NCBI GenBank assembly: GCA_018679695.1
Contig: JAHHKH010000233.1
Coordinates: 1-15,822 of the forward strand
Length of the DNA stretch: 15,822 bases
Reading direction: 5' to 3'
Origin: Maribacter sp.
Lineage (GTDB): Bacteria; Bacteroidota; Bacteroidia; Flavobacteriales; Flavobacteriaceae
Every line of letters starts with the position of its first letter. The first letter of the stretch is position 1. The notes beneath the pieces were generated by a model that was not told where the DNA came from, searched no databases, and saw only the letters and a program-made list of their open reading frames with translations. Position numbers and translations under genes: made by a program. This document shows, piece by piece, positions 1 through 6,390 of the stretch.

Positions 1-99
1 GAGTTCTTTTATTTCCTTTTCTATTTCTGATGTTTGTGACCAGGCTAGTTGTCCACACATAAGGAAAAATAATAGGCTTACCATTATTCTATTGTTCAT
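1..99 (-). CDS. Secreted protein, N-terminal fragment, probable paralogue of the NTF2-like protein next door
   Basis: Thirty-three codons run from an ATG at 99 to the window edge, where the gene is cut. The product starts MNNRIMVSLLFFLMCGQLAWSQ, a signal peptide with a hydrophobic core and an A-W-S-Q cleavage region, and continues TSEIEKEIKEL. The mature start resembles the neighbouring NTF2-like protein, whose mature start is DVTVEQEIKDL, so a tandem duplicate is likely. It starts 24 bases after the stop of that gene, which suggests co-transcription. Only the signal peptide and about 11 further residues are visible, so the family is inferred from this short likeness and from position. Confidence 0.6.
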   Translation of the reverse strand, partial: MNNRIMVSLLFFLMCGQLAWSQTSEIEKEIKEL

Positions 100-123
100 G
101 ATAGTGTTTTTAAGTTGAATTTA

Positions 124-576
124 TTAATGCTCTATTTCATGGGTGTCACGTACACTGCTAAAGGTCAGGTCCAACAATTTCCATTGATCCCCTTCCTTTT
201 GATAAAACTCGGTCACGGTAAATTCGTTGGATACATCATTTCCCCTTACGTGCGCCGTGAGCGTAATGCGGTTCCAGAGTACGGCTGTATCATCTCCAAA
301 ACTTTCCACCGCAACATCATGCACATCGGCATTTTTGTACCAGATGCTTCCGGTTTTGATGATTTCCAACTCCCTCTCCTTTTTCCAGGAACCGCTCATA
401 TGTACAAATTTTGATTTGTCATGGAAAAGGGATGCCAGTTTGTCCACATCCTTGTCTGCCATCCATTGCCATTTTTGCTTGGAAAGGTCCTTGATTTCTT
501 GTTCTACGGTAACGTCTTGCGCGAAAGACTGTGCGCTTATTGCAACTAAAAAGAATCCAATCAATAATATTCTCAT
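124..576 (-). CDS. Secreted NTF2-like (SnoaL/DUF4440-type) family protein
   Basis: This is a 150-residue protein with a signal peptide (residues 1-20, ending A-Q-S-F-A-Q) and then one domain with the NTF2-like fold. The domain starts with a helix (VEQEIKDLSKQKWQWMADKD). It continues with the LASLFHDKSKFVHMSG stretch typical of DUF4440/SnoaL-like proteins and alternating strands ending EFYQKEGDQWKLLDLTFSS. The fold serves as a small-molecule binding cup or enzyme. The substrate cannot be read here, and export to the periplasm or beyond is expected. The gene is divergent from an AraC regulator 207 bp away and is followed by a probable paralogue, so the regulator may control both. A TAGCTTTG box (623-630) lies upstream as a possible -7 element. 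Confidence 0.8.
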   Translation of the reverse strand: MRILLIGFFLVAISAQSFAQDVTVEQEIKDLSKQKWQWMADKDVDKLASLFHDKSKFVHMSGSWKKERELEIIKTGSIWYKNADVHDVAVESFGDDTAVLWNRITLTAHVRGNDVSNEFTVTEFYQKEGDQWKLLDLTFSSVRDTHEIEH

Positions 577-622
577 TTTAAGTATTAAACAGTTAATAAT
601 TGATATTTCAATTTCTATAATT

Positions 623-630
623 CAAAGCTA
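623..630 (-). promoter_or_regulatory. Possible -7 element for the NTF2-like gene
   Basis: Read on the minus strand this is TAGCTTTG, a full match to the Bacteroidota -7 consensus TAnnTTTG, 46 bases upstream of the start codon at 576. The -33 position at a 19-nt spacing shows only a partial TTTAT, so the call rests on the -7 box. Confidence 0.35.
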
Positions 631-783
631 TTGTTCCTTTGTATGGTCTATAAATCTTACATTTTCAAACTTATGGAATATTTAAGACAGATCAGTTACC
701 CTATTTACGGATTTACCTACCATTTTTACTGATTCTGGTTAGCTATATGGTTTATTCACAAATCTTTAACTAAATTCGATAAA

Positions 784-1701
784 ATGAAAATGAGTATGTC
801 CTCAACTAAGGATTTGATAAAAGTGGACGATTATTGCTCCAAATTCAATCTGTCGACCTTACACCCCTTGGTCAGCGTTCATGACCTTTCTGAAGGCACC
901 TTGGATGGGCGGGAACATGCTGATGCCGTCCGGTATCATTTTTACGGTATTTTTCTGAAACAAGGGGAGGGATGTATTTTGAGATATGGTCGTCAGAACT
1001 ATGATTACCAAGATGGGACCTTGGTGTTTCTAGCACCCGGACAGGTAGTTCATGTAGGGCACATCGACAAAAGTTTTAAACCTTCCGGCTATGCACTACT
1101 ATTTCATCCTGACTTGCTTTGGGGGACACACTTGGGGAAAACAATGACCGAGTACACTTTTTTTTCCTATCAATTTCATGAAGCACTTCATGTCTCAAAA
1201 AAAGAACGGCAATTGGTGTTGGACCTATTTGATAAGATACGAATAGAACTGTCCCAAGGAATAGACAAGCACAGTAAGGAGCTCGTCGTTGCGAATATTG
1301 AGCTGTTTTTGAAATACTGTATGCGATTCTACGATCGTCAATTTATTACAAGGGAAAAGGAAAATCTTGGCGTTATCCGACGGTTTGAAATTTCTTTGAA
1401 TTCCTATGTCCAAACAGGAAAGGCCAGGGAGTTGGGAATCCCTTCGGTCAGCTATTTTGCAGAGGAACAAAAGCTGTCGTCCAATTATTTCGGCGATTTG
1501 GTCAAAAAGGAGACCGGAAAATCGGCTCGGGATTATATTCAGACAAAACTAATAGACATTGCCAAAGAAAAGATCTACGATCCAGACAATACAGTTAGTG
1601 AGATTGCCTATGAATTAGGTTTTAAATATCCACAGCATTTTACAAGGCTCTTTAAGCAAAAAGTGGGGTATTCCCCGAATGAATACAGAATGTTGAATTA
1701 A
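784..1701 (+). CDS. AraC-family transcriptional regulator
   Basis: This is a 305-residue DNA-binding regulator. Residues about 45-110 form a cupin-like effector domain (REHADAVRYHFYGIFL, then GTLVFLAPGQVVHVG). Residues about 205-305 form the AraC double helix-turn-helix: a first unit around SVSYFAEEQKLSSNYFGDLV and a second at TVSEIAYELGFKYPQHFTRL. The second carries the family signature ending GYSPNEYR. The length is normal for the family and no key segment is missing. The ATGs at 784, 790 and 796 are all possible starts, because no strong ribosome site decides between them. Divergent orientation from the secreted NTF2-like genes suggests it regulates them. The effector is unknown. Confidence 0.92.
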   Translation: MKMSMSSTKDLIKVDDYCSKFNLSTLHPLVSVHDLSEGTLDGREHADAVRYHFYGIFLKQGEGCILRYGRQNYDYQDGTLVFLAPGQVVHVGHIDKSFKPSGYALLFHPDLLWGTHLGKTMTEYTFFSYQFHEALHVSKKERQLVLDLFDKIRIELSQGIDKHSKELVVANIELFLKYCMRFYDRQFITREKENLGVIRRFEISLNSYVQTGKARELGIPSVSYFAEEQKLSSNYFGDLVKKETGKSARDYIQTKLIDIAKEKIYDPDNTVSEIAYELGFKYPQHFTRLFKQKVGYSPNEYRMLN

Positions 1702-2037
1702 GCTCTATGGTGTCATTTAACTGTAGGGCAAAAACCAATTGCACTTGATCATAGAGAATAACGGAGTAACGGCGTTGCTCCGAATGACCTACTGTCCTTC
1801 AAATGCAATTTGCCATTACTTTCGGCATGGGCCTTTTCAAAACATAAAAGCCACTCAATTACATTTGGTGCCTTTTTTTATAATGGGGTAAGAAATAAAG
1901 GGGCCAAGTATAATGGCTACTGCTATGTAATTAATTTGTACAGCAGGTTCTATAGGTTTAAAATTTAACTCTAATTTGGAAGAACACTAAGTGGATGTTA
2001 ACAGCTGGATGAAGGGGTGCAGGGGATTCCAAAAAAT
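1702..2037. other. Gene-free stretch with degraded tRNA-associated repeats
   Basis: No credible ORF lies here. The stretch holds the tRNA 3'-end remnant listed at 1741-1782. A segment at about 1820-1877 (ttcggcatgggcctttt, then aaaagccactcaattaca) recurs in diverged form at about 2949-3003. Read on the minus strand these resemble decayed hairpins such as those that follow the intact tRNA-Ala. Confidence 0.6.
1741..1782 (-). repeat. Degenerate tRNA-Ala 3'-end repeat (copy A)
   Basis: Bases 1741-1759 (gcacttgatcatagagaat) match the 3' end and trailer of the intact tRNA-Ala (gtgcttgatcgtggagaat, 5130-5148) with 4 differences in 19. Next to it is a 21-nt near-palindrome at 1762-1782 with CGGAG/CTCCG outer arms and AACG/CGTT inner arms. 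Copy B at 4975-5005 has a related hairpin. Orientation is the same as the intact tRNA. Confidence 0.6.
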
Positions 2038-2066
2038 AAGGGATACATTGATGAAGTGTATCCCTT
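2038..2066 (-). terminator. Hairpin terminator of the three-peptide unit
   Basis: This is a perfect 10-bp stem (AAGGGATACA/TGTATCCCTT) with a 9-nt loop. On the minus strand it is followed by ATTTTTT, the layout of an intrinsic terminator. It begins 29 bases after the stop of the third small ORF and is well placed to end that transcript. Confidence 0.7.
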
Positions 2067-2094
2067 GTTCAGTAATGTTGATGTAATGGCCTAC

Positions 2095-2205
2095 CTATTG
2101 AAGGTAAAATGCCCTTTCCATACAACGAAATCGTTTACTCTTCCCTACTATTGATAAGGAATTCCAAGCTTCTCGATTCCGTTTGATATTGATTGATGTT
2201 GTCAT
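2095..2205 (-). CDS. Small basic peptide, 36 aa, third and diverged member of a tandem trio
   Basis: This ATG-to-TAG ORF of 36 codons begins MTTSINIKRNREAW and includes GKSKRFRCMERA. It keeps the MxxSIN start and the SKR-plus-hydrophobic block of its two upstream relatives. Its start lies 156 bases after that of the middle ORF, almost the same step as between the first two (155), so it looks like an older copy of the same repeat unit. It has about 8 basic and 2 acidic residues, with no signal peptide or membrane segment. A perfect hairpin terminator follows 29 bases beyond its stop. Homology to the other two is weak, so expression is less certain. The function is unknown. Confidence 0.5.
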   Translation of the reverse strand: MTTSINIKRNREAWNSLSIVGKSKRFRCMERAFYLQ

Positions 2206-2247
2206 GACTTTGTTCGTTTCCTGATTGCGTTGATGAGCAAAACGTGA

Positions 2248-2361
2248 TTAGCGATTAAAGTTCCTGTATTGTGCCCAGAGCACCCTTTTACTTCCACTAA
2301 ATGATGAAAAGTACTGCCCTGTTTTTGACTCTGTGGATGTTCTATTTCTTGATGCTTTCAT
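2248..2361 (-). CDS. Small basic aromatic-rich peptide, 37 aa, second of a tandem trio
   Basis: This 37-codon ORF (ATG at 2361, TAA at 2248-2250) starts MKASRNRTSTESK, has the core GQYFSSFSGSKRV and ends LWAQYRNFNR. It is 31/37 identical to the ORF just upstream. Twelve codons differ only at synonymous third positions and six change the residue, so the reading frame has been under selection. The peptide is strongly basic (8 K/R, one E), rich in aromatics and lacks a signal peptide. A short A-rich tract (TAAAATAAAACAAA) precedes the ATG, as often in Bacteroidota. I do not recognise the family. Binding to a nucleic acid or an acidic partner is conceivable from composition only. Confidence 0.75.
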   Translation of the reverse strand: MKASRNRTSTESKTGQYFSSFSGSKRVLWAQYRNFNR

Positions 2362-2402
2362 TTTGTTTTATTTTAAATGGTTGTTGATTGATTTAAATGA
2401 TA

Positions 2403-2516
2403 CTAGCGATTGTAATTTCTGTATTGTGCCCATTGTACTCTTTTACTTCCGCTAAAGGATGAAAAGTATTGCCCTATTTTTGATTCCGTTGCAGTTTTGT
2501 TGATAGATGCTTTCAT
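2403..2516 (-). CDS. Small basic aromatic-rich peptide, 37 aa, first of a tandem trio
   Basis: This 37-codon ORF (ATG at 2516, TAG at 2403-2405) starts MKASINKTATESK, has the core GQYFSSFSGSKRV and ends QWAQYRNYNR. It is the promoter-proximal member of a set spaced 155-156 bases apart. Length, frame and stop position match the second copy exactly, with differences concentrated at third codon positions. Net charge is about +6, with six aromatic residues (Y17, F18, F21, W29, Y32, Y35), and no signal peptide or membrane helix. An AT-rich leader with a 23-bp dyad (2601-2623) lies about 85 bases upstream. I cannot name the family. Candidate roles such as a toxin-like, signalling or nucleic-acid-binding peptide are guesses. 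Confidence 0.75.
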   Translation of the reverse strand: MKASINKTATESKIGQYFSSFSGSKRVQWAQYRNYNR

Positions 2517-2600
2517 GATTTTTTCTATTTTATTATTGATATTTTTAGTTGTTTTTGATTTACCTACAACTACAAGACGAGGAATGTTTATTATTGTTAC

Positions 2601-2623
2601 AGTACTATGTAATAAAAGGTACT
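2601..2623. promoter_or_regulatory. Dyad, candidate operator of the small-peptide unit
   Basis: AGTAC and GTACT arms are separated by 13 bases in a very AT-rich leader upstream of the first small ORF. On the minus strand the dyad contains TACCTTTT, close to the Bacteroidota -7 consensus. A repressor bound here could therefore block the promoter. No cognate regulator is visible nearby. Confidence 0.35.
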
Positions 2624-3030
2624 ATTTTATATAAAATTTAACATTTAATTTAAGATAAGAGATTGCTAATACTGATTTAAATAATTGATATATAGCATGT
2701 TATATTATTTGATGGGTTGCATGAAGTACTTCGAATATATTTTAATATTTCTTTCCTTAATATATAATTATCCCGTTTTCTAGCCAATTTCATTTCAGAT
2801 AATAGGGATTGGCAAAATACTTTGAGCGCAATTTGAAGGGGTATTGCATTGTTATGGATGGTGGACCTTGGTTTGTACATTAAATCGGCACATTTCTAAA
2901 ATGATGCTCCACCTGGGATTTAGGTGTTATTTTAGACAGGCCATTCCTGTCGGTATGGGCTTTTTAAAAAATACAAAAGCCACTCAAATACATTTAGCGA
3001 CTTTAGTTGTTTTAAAACGCAATACCCATT
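2624..3030. other. AT-rich stretch without a convincing gene
   Basis: I see no well-supported gene. A 67-codon minus-strand ORF (2677-2880) has no recognisable domain. At about 2949-3003 there is a diverged copy of the tgtcggtatgggcttttt and aaaagccactcaaataca segments also found near 1820-1877. On the minus strand it could be a decayed terminator pair behind tRNA remnant C. Confidence 0.5.
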
Positions 3031-3049
3031 GCACTTGATCGTGGAGAAT
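3031..3049 (-). repeat. tRNA-Ala 3'-end repeat (copy C)
   Basis: This is gcacttgatcgtggagaat, 17 of 19 identical to the intact tRNA-Ala end plus trailer at 5130-5148, with 16 contiguous identical bases (3034-3049). It lies in the same orientation. Such partial 3'-end duplicates are what integration at a tRNA gene leaves behind. The similarity stops abruptly at the start of the neighbouring pseudogene. Confidence 0.7.
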
Positions 3050-3300
3050 GACCCTCTACGAATACAAAATGCTATCAGAAGATGAACAATGGGATACTGT
3101 GTTCTCAGAAGATAAGTTCCTGGATATTGTTATGGAGGGTAATACAAAGCACGTACTTACGCCATAGATAAGTTCTTCGTTGAGGTTAATAGAACATCGA
3201 AACTTGCGAGATTGTTGATAAGGCTGAGTTTAAATACGGTGCTACCTTGGATAGGTATAGTAATATAATTAAGAATCCCTATCCCCTAAATAAGAAATAG
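3048..3300 (+). pseudogene. Frameshifted small hypothetical gene, originally about 80 codons
   Basis: Frame 1 from the ATG at 3048 reads MTLYEYKMLSEDEQWDTVFS and then KFLDIVMEGNTKHVL before a TAG at 3165. A second frame continues with YAIDKFFVEVNRTSK. A third resumes at EIVDKAEFKYGATLDRYSN and runs to the TAG at 3298-3300. Joined across two frameshifts these give one coherent acidic protein of about 80 residues. It resembles, from memory only, small uncharacterised proteins of flavobacteria. The ATG lies inside tRNA repeat C, so the 5' end may be a fusion made by insertion. Decay of the frame implies an abandoned passenger gene. Confidence 0.65.
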
Positions 3301-3325
3301 GCCTAATGATTTTTTAGTGCCTATT
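3296..3325. terminator. Hairpin between the pseudogene and the beta-helix lipoprotein gene
   Basis: AATAGGC pairs with GCCTATT, and the stem extends inward by CTAA/TTAG with one bulge. CCTTTTT follows on the plus strand. The position suits both the plus-strand pseudogene and the minus-strand lipoprotein gene ending at 3363. Confidence 0.5.
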
Positions 3326-3362
3326 CCTTTTTAAGCTAAATCAAAAAAATGATTATACCTTT

Positions 3363-4532
3363 TTAATCAACGCCAATTGTACAATCACTGGAGTTATTTT
3401 TAAAAGTATTATTTGCACCTTCATTTACAATATCACATAGCGAGTTATCCCTTGCGGTATTGTTAAAAACATGATTGTTATTGGAGTATTCCCAGAGGTG
3501 AATACCGACTCCATTGTTATTACTTTCATTATTGGGGCCAATGGTATTATTTGATCCTCCAAAATAGATTTCAATACCATCATACAAAACGTTTTTTACA
3601 GAATTGTTCTTAACGATATTATAGTCGGTATTCTCATCCATAGTAGTGGGCCAATTAGGATTGTCAGATTGAGGAAGACTCCATATACTAATTCCCCATC
3701 CATTTGTAGTATTTATATTATTTCCATTAACTTTATTATAATCTGAATTTCCTCTTACAACGATTCCATAACCGGGATACCATGTACCAACTATATCGGA
3801 TATCGTATTGTTTAATATGGAATTGTTATTACTAGTGCCGTAATGGGGATCTGTCGAACCAGTAGCCCCATAATAATAGGCGTCTAGATATATTGCTGCT
3901 TCCCTTTCACCTGAAATATCATTTCCAACTATGCGTGCATTATCGCAGAATTTAAAATATATAGCTAAATGACCTGAACCATAAATAGTATTATTTTTGA
4001 TATCAAAACCATTCATGTCGAAAGACGCTATTGCAACCCCCCCTCCAATAGGAGCTGTTGTATCATCAATCTTAAAGTTATGAATCTTTATTTCCCCTTC
4101 GTACAATGCAAATCCTCCATTTAAAAGTACCTCACCAACTGCTTTAAGAAATATGCCTGGTTTAGTAACAAGAACGTATTCATTGTAAGTCCCTGGTTCG
4201 ACAATTACATTTCCATTCTCGCAAACTGCATCCACAGCTTCTTGAATGGTTGGATAATCTTCAGGAACTTTTGCCGTTTGAACACAGCCCTTTTTTAAAA
4301 TTGTATTATCACGACTTGCTAATCTGGCCTCATTAATGACTTTATATTGATAATAGTCTTTTGCTATTGCGTCAAATTGTTCATTACTAGTTTCAATATT
4401 TTTCAGAGAAGAAATTTGAATATCATTTTTTTTAAGATCAAAAGAGTTTTCTGATTCCAAAGAGGATAATTCTTCATTAGTACAAGAGGCGAACAAGAAT
4501 ATCGCCAATAACGGAATAATTAATTTTTTCAT
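3363..4532 (-). CDS. Lipoprotein with right-handed parallel beta-helix (NosD/pectin-lyase-like)
   Basis: This 389-residue protein has a lipoprotein signal (MKKLIIPLLAIFLFASC, lipid-bearing Cys17) followed by TNEE, acidic residues that in Bacteroidota can favour surface export. Residues 93-118 (YPTIQEAVDAV, then GNVIVEPGTYNE) are the classic first turn of NosD-type beta-helix proteins. About 120-385 consist of N-rich turns such as NNTI, NNSV, NNTA and NNSS, each about 22-25 residues. The fold usually binds or cleaves polysaccharide, but no catalytic set is evident. The gene lies between tRNA-Ala remnants C and B and is AT- and Asn-rich, which fits an acquired cargo. Neighbours do not reveal its substrate. 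The ATG at 4532 is preceded by AATAAGG, a fair ribosome site. Confidence 0.85.
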   Translation of the reverse strand: MKKLIIPLLAIFLFASCTNEELSSLESENSFDLKKNDIQISSLKNIETSNEQFDAIAKDYYQYKVINEARLASRDNTILKKGCVQTAKVPEDYPTIQEAVDAVCENGNVIVEPGTYNEYVLVTKPGIFLKAVGEVLLNGGFALYEGEIKIHNFKIDDTTAPIGGGVAIASFDMNGFDIKNNTIYGSGHLAIYFKFCDNARIVGNDISGEREAAIYLDAYYYGATGSTDPHYGTSNNNSILNNTISDIVGTWYPGYGIVVRGNSDYNKVNGNNINTTNGWGISIWSLPQSDNPNWPTTMDENTDYNIVKNNSVKNVLYDGIEIYFGGSNNTIGPNNESNNNGVGIHLWEYSNNNHVFNNTARDNSLCDIVNEGANNTFKNNSSDCTIGVD

Positions 4533-4931
4533 GACCTTATTGGTTTATTTGATACAAGTACCATCAACCTATGGATTGTGAGAAAACAGTAATCCTATCT
4601 TTGTTAGTCCTTTGAAGGTAATTGAAATAATGCTCACATAGTTCAATTCGAGGACGAATGAAAAGAAAAAATATCCCAAAACCTATATTTTTCTTCCAAG
4701 AACTAATAAGTCTGGACAACTACAGTAATGTTCCCAAGGAGATTTGAAAACTTTTAAATGAAATAGTATTCGCAAAATTTAATAATATCAAATTAAAACA
4801 GTGCTTACTAAACTTATGCAGGAAATGTAAAATATGCACCCTCAAAACAAATCTTTTTTTCATCAAAAAAAGTATCAAGGTGGGCGTTATATTGTATTAC
4901 AGTGCAATAATCGTACAATTTTTAAAATAAC
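4533..4931. other. AT-rich upstream region without a gene
   Basis: About 400 bases upstream of the lipoprotein gene contain only very short ORFs and no RNA gene I can recognise. A promoter for the lipoprotein must lie here, but I do not see a clean TTTG-N19-TAnnTTTG match. Confidence 0.5.
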
Positions 4932-4972
4932 AAAACCTCAACATATTGATTAACAATTGGTTGAGGTTTTTT
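4932..4972. terminator. Hairpin terminator beside tRNA remnant B
   Basis: AAAACCTCAAC and GTTGAGGTTTT form an 11-bp stem around a 17-nt loop, with T tracts on both strands. On the minus strand it directly follows tRNA remnant B, as a terminator would follow a tRNA gene. Confidence 0.7.
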
Positions 4973-4974
4973 AT

Positions 4975-5005
4975 GTGGAGAATACCGGGATAACTGCGTT
5001 GATCC
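4975..5005 (-). repeat. tRNA-Ala 3'-end repeat (copy B) with hairpin
   Basis: Fourteen bases (gtggagaataccgg, 4975-4988) are identical to the last part of the tRNA-Ala acceptor and T stem (5140-5153). Beyond them the T-arm is replaced by a hairpin, GGAT/ATCC plus AAC/GTT (4988-5005). It is related to the hairpin in copy A but has different outer base pairs. Confidence 0.6.
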
Positions 5006-5043
5006 GATACTTTCCCGTACTGCAAATACAAAAATTTTTATCC

Positions 5044-5060
5044 AAGGCCTTTCGGCCTTT
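5044..5060. other. Second small hairpin downstream of tRNA-Ala
   Basis: AAGGCC pairs with GGCCTT around a short loop, 16 bases beyond the tRNA terminator. Diverged forms (ccataccgacaggaatgg and ccatgccgaaagtaatgg on the minus strand) occur near copies C and A, so the whole tRNA downstream block seems to have been duplicated. Confidence 0.45.
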
Positions 5061-5075
5061 GCGCTTAAAAACAAT

Positions 5076-5104
5076 AAAACCGCTCGAGCAAGCTCGGCGG
5101 TTTT
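5076..5104 (-). terminator. Terminator of tRNA-Ala
   Basis: AAAACCGC and GCGGTTTT form the base of the stem, extended by GAGC/GCTC with one bulged base. On the minus strand it is followed by ATTGTTTTT. It begins 37 bases after the tRNA 3' end and is well placed to end the tRNA transcript. Confidence 0.8.
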
Positions 5105-5139
5105 AATTATATAAGCACAGAAAATTTTTGTGCTTGATC

Positions 5140-5453
<314 letters not shown>

Positions 5454-5489
5454 CTTCTACTCTAATTTGCTATTAGGCCTTCTTTACTG

Positions 5490-5542
5490 GCCAGCTGAGC
5501 CCGCCCGAACGTGACTTTTCGGTACGGGCGGGCTAATCCCCC
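5490..5542 (-). repeat. Duplicated tRNA-Ala 5' end, split by a palindrome
   Basis: On the minus strand GGGGGATTAGC (5542-5532) and GCTCAGCTGGC (5500-5490) together reproduce the first 20 bases of the intact tRNA-Ala exactly. They are separated by 31 extra bases (5501-5531), and the GC at the junction is repeated on both sides. The orientation is the same as the intact tRNA, 328 bases away. Confidence 0.85.
5498..5534. repeat. GC-rich palindromic insertion
   Basis: AGCCCGCCCG and CGGGCGGGCT form a perfect 10-bp stem, with partial further pairing (AC/GT) and a loop around tgactttt. Its G+C content is far above the surrounding AT-rich DNA. It sits inside the tRNA-Ala 5' duplicate and looks like a REP-type mobile palindrome. 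No second copy occurs in the window. Confidence 0.75.
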
Positions 5543-5557
5543 GTACTTTGGGAGGGT

Positions 5558-5588
5558 CAAAGAAAATACTTTTTAAGTAAGTATCAAA
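5558..5588 (-). promoter_or_regulatory. Probable tRNA promoter, now driving GIY-YIG plus tRNA-Ala
   Basis: On the minus strand TTTG, 19 bases and TTTCTTTG give the Bacteroidota promoter layout with one mismatch in the -7 box. It ends 15 bases before the split tRNA 5' copy, the distance expected for a tRNA leader. It therefore looks like the original tRNA-Ala promoter. Confidence 0.5.
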
Positions 5589-5634
5589 ATACTACTATCG
5601 TTTTCTTTTTAGGACCGATTACTAAGTTCTTTAT

Positions 5635-5642
5635 TATTTTTG
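5635..5642 (+). promoter_or_regulatory. Possible -7 element for the SDR gene
   Basis: TATTTTTG matches the TAnnTTTG consensus 32 bases before the SDR start codon. No TTTG is seen at the -33 position, so the site is tentative. Confidence 0.35.
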
Positions 5643-5674
5643 TTCGAAACTATCAATTTAGTAAAGCGAATTCA

Positions 5675-6388
5675 ATGGCAGATTTAAAAGGAAAAGTGGC
5701 GTATATAACCGGGGGGTCGAAAGGTATAGGATTTAGTGTGGCAGAGGCCTTGCTTAATGCGGGGATGAAAGTCGCCATAAGCGGCAGAAGTAAAGAAACG
5801 GTTGAAGCAGCTGCGACCCAATTGGGAGATCAGCGTAACGTTCTTGCAATTCAGTCAGATGTTACCAAACTTGTTGATGAAGAGCATGCCGTAAAGATGA
5901 TCTTGAATAAATGGGGACAGTTAGACGTGGTTTTGGCAAATGCCGGAATAGGGTATTTTGCGCCTATTGATGAAATGACCCAGGAACAATGGCACAATAT
6001 GATCAATACCAACTTAAATGGCGTATTTCATACCTTAAAAGCTTCTGTTGAGGCTTTAAAGGCATCGAAAGGATATTATATAACCCTGGCAAGCCTTGCA
6101 GGCACTAATTTCTTCGCTATGGGTGCTGGTTATAATGCAACAAAGTTTGGGGTTGTAGGTTTTACACAAGCAGTAATGCTTGATCTGCGTAAATATGATA
6201 TCAAGGTCTCTACCATTATGCCCGGTTCCGTGGCAACACATTTCAATAATAATGAACCTTCAGAAAAAGATGCCTGGAAAATCCAACCTGAGGACATCGG
6301 GGAATTGGTATTGGATTTATTGAAAATGCATCCACGTACGTTACCCAGTAAAATAGAGGTTAGACCAAGTAGGCCCGATAAAAAGTAG
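5675..6388 (+). CDS. Short-chain dehydrogenase/reductase (SDR) family oxidoreductase
   Basis: This 237-residue classical SDR has the Rossmann dinucleotide motif TGGSKGIG at residues 12-19, NAG at 89-91, N111, and the catalytic set S140, Y153 and K157 (YNATK). All of these are intact. R38 after the second strand favours NADP(H) over NAD(H). It is similar in layout to FabG-like 3-oxoacyl reductases, but the carbonyl or alcohol substrate cannot be read from sequence, so no symbol is given. It is a cytoplasmic, soluble enzyme. The gene stands alone on the plus strand. It converges with the AddB-like gene, with only two bases between the stop codons and no hairpin terminator between them. Confidence 0.93.
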   Translation: MADLKGKVAYITGGSKGIGFSVAEALLNAGMKVAISGRSKETVEAAATQLGDQRNVLAIQSDVTKLVDEEHAVKMILNKWGQLDVVLANAGIGYFAPIDEMTQEQWHNMINTNLNGVFHTLKASVEALKASKGYYITLASLAGTNFFAMGAGYNATKFGVVGFTQAVMLDLRKYDIKVSTIMPGSVATHFNNNEPSEKDAWKIQPEDIGELVLDLLKMHPRTLPSKIEVRPSRPDKK

Positions 6389-6390
6389 TA

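Larger units (their letters stand above)
2248..2516 (-). repeat. Imperfect tandem repeat, about 155-bp unit, carrying the small ORFs
   Basis: Two clear copies (2403-2516 and 2248-2361) share most bases across the coding part, while the 41-nt spacer between them is not obviously conserved. A third, much more diverged copy fits the same step at 2095-2205. Conservation confined to the reading frame points to coding selection and not to a recent DNA duplication. Confidence 0.75.

Noticed and set aside
2095..2516. The 155-bp repeats as a CRISPR or non-coding tandem repeat
   Set aside because: Only three units, imperfect, with changes concentrated at third codon positions and with aligned start and stop codons. 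Coding is the better explanation.
2677..2880. A 67-codon minus-strand ORF upstream of the peptide operon
   Set aside because: No recognisable domain, no ribosome site, unusual composition for a flavobacterial protein and no supporting repeat. It is possibly a decayed fragment, but I cannot show that.
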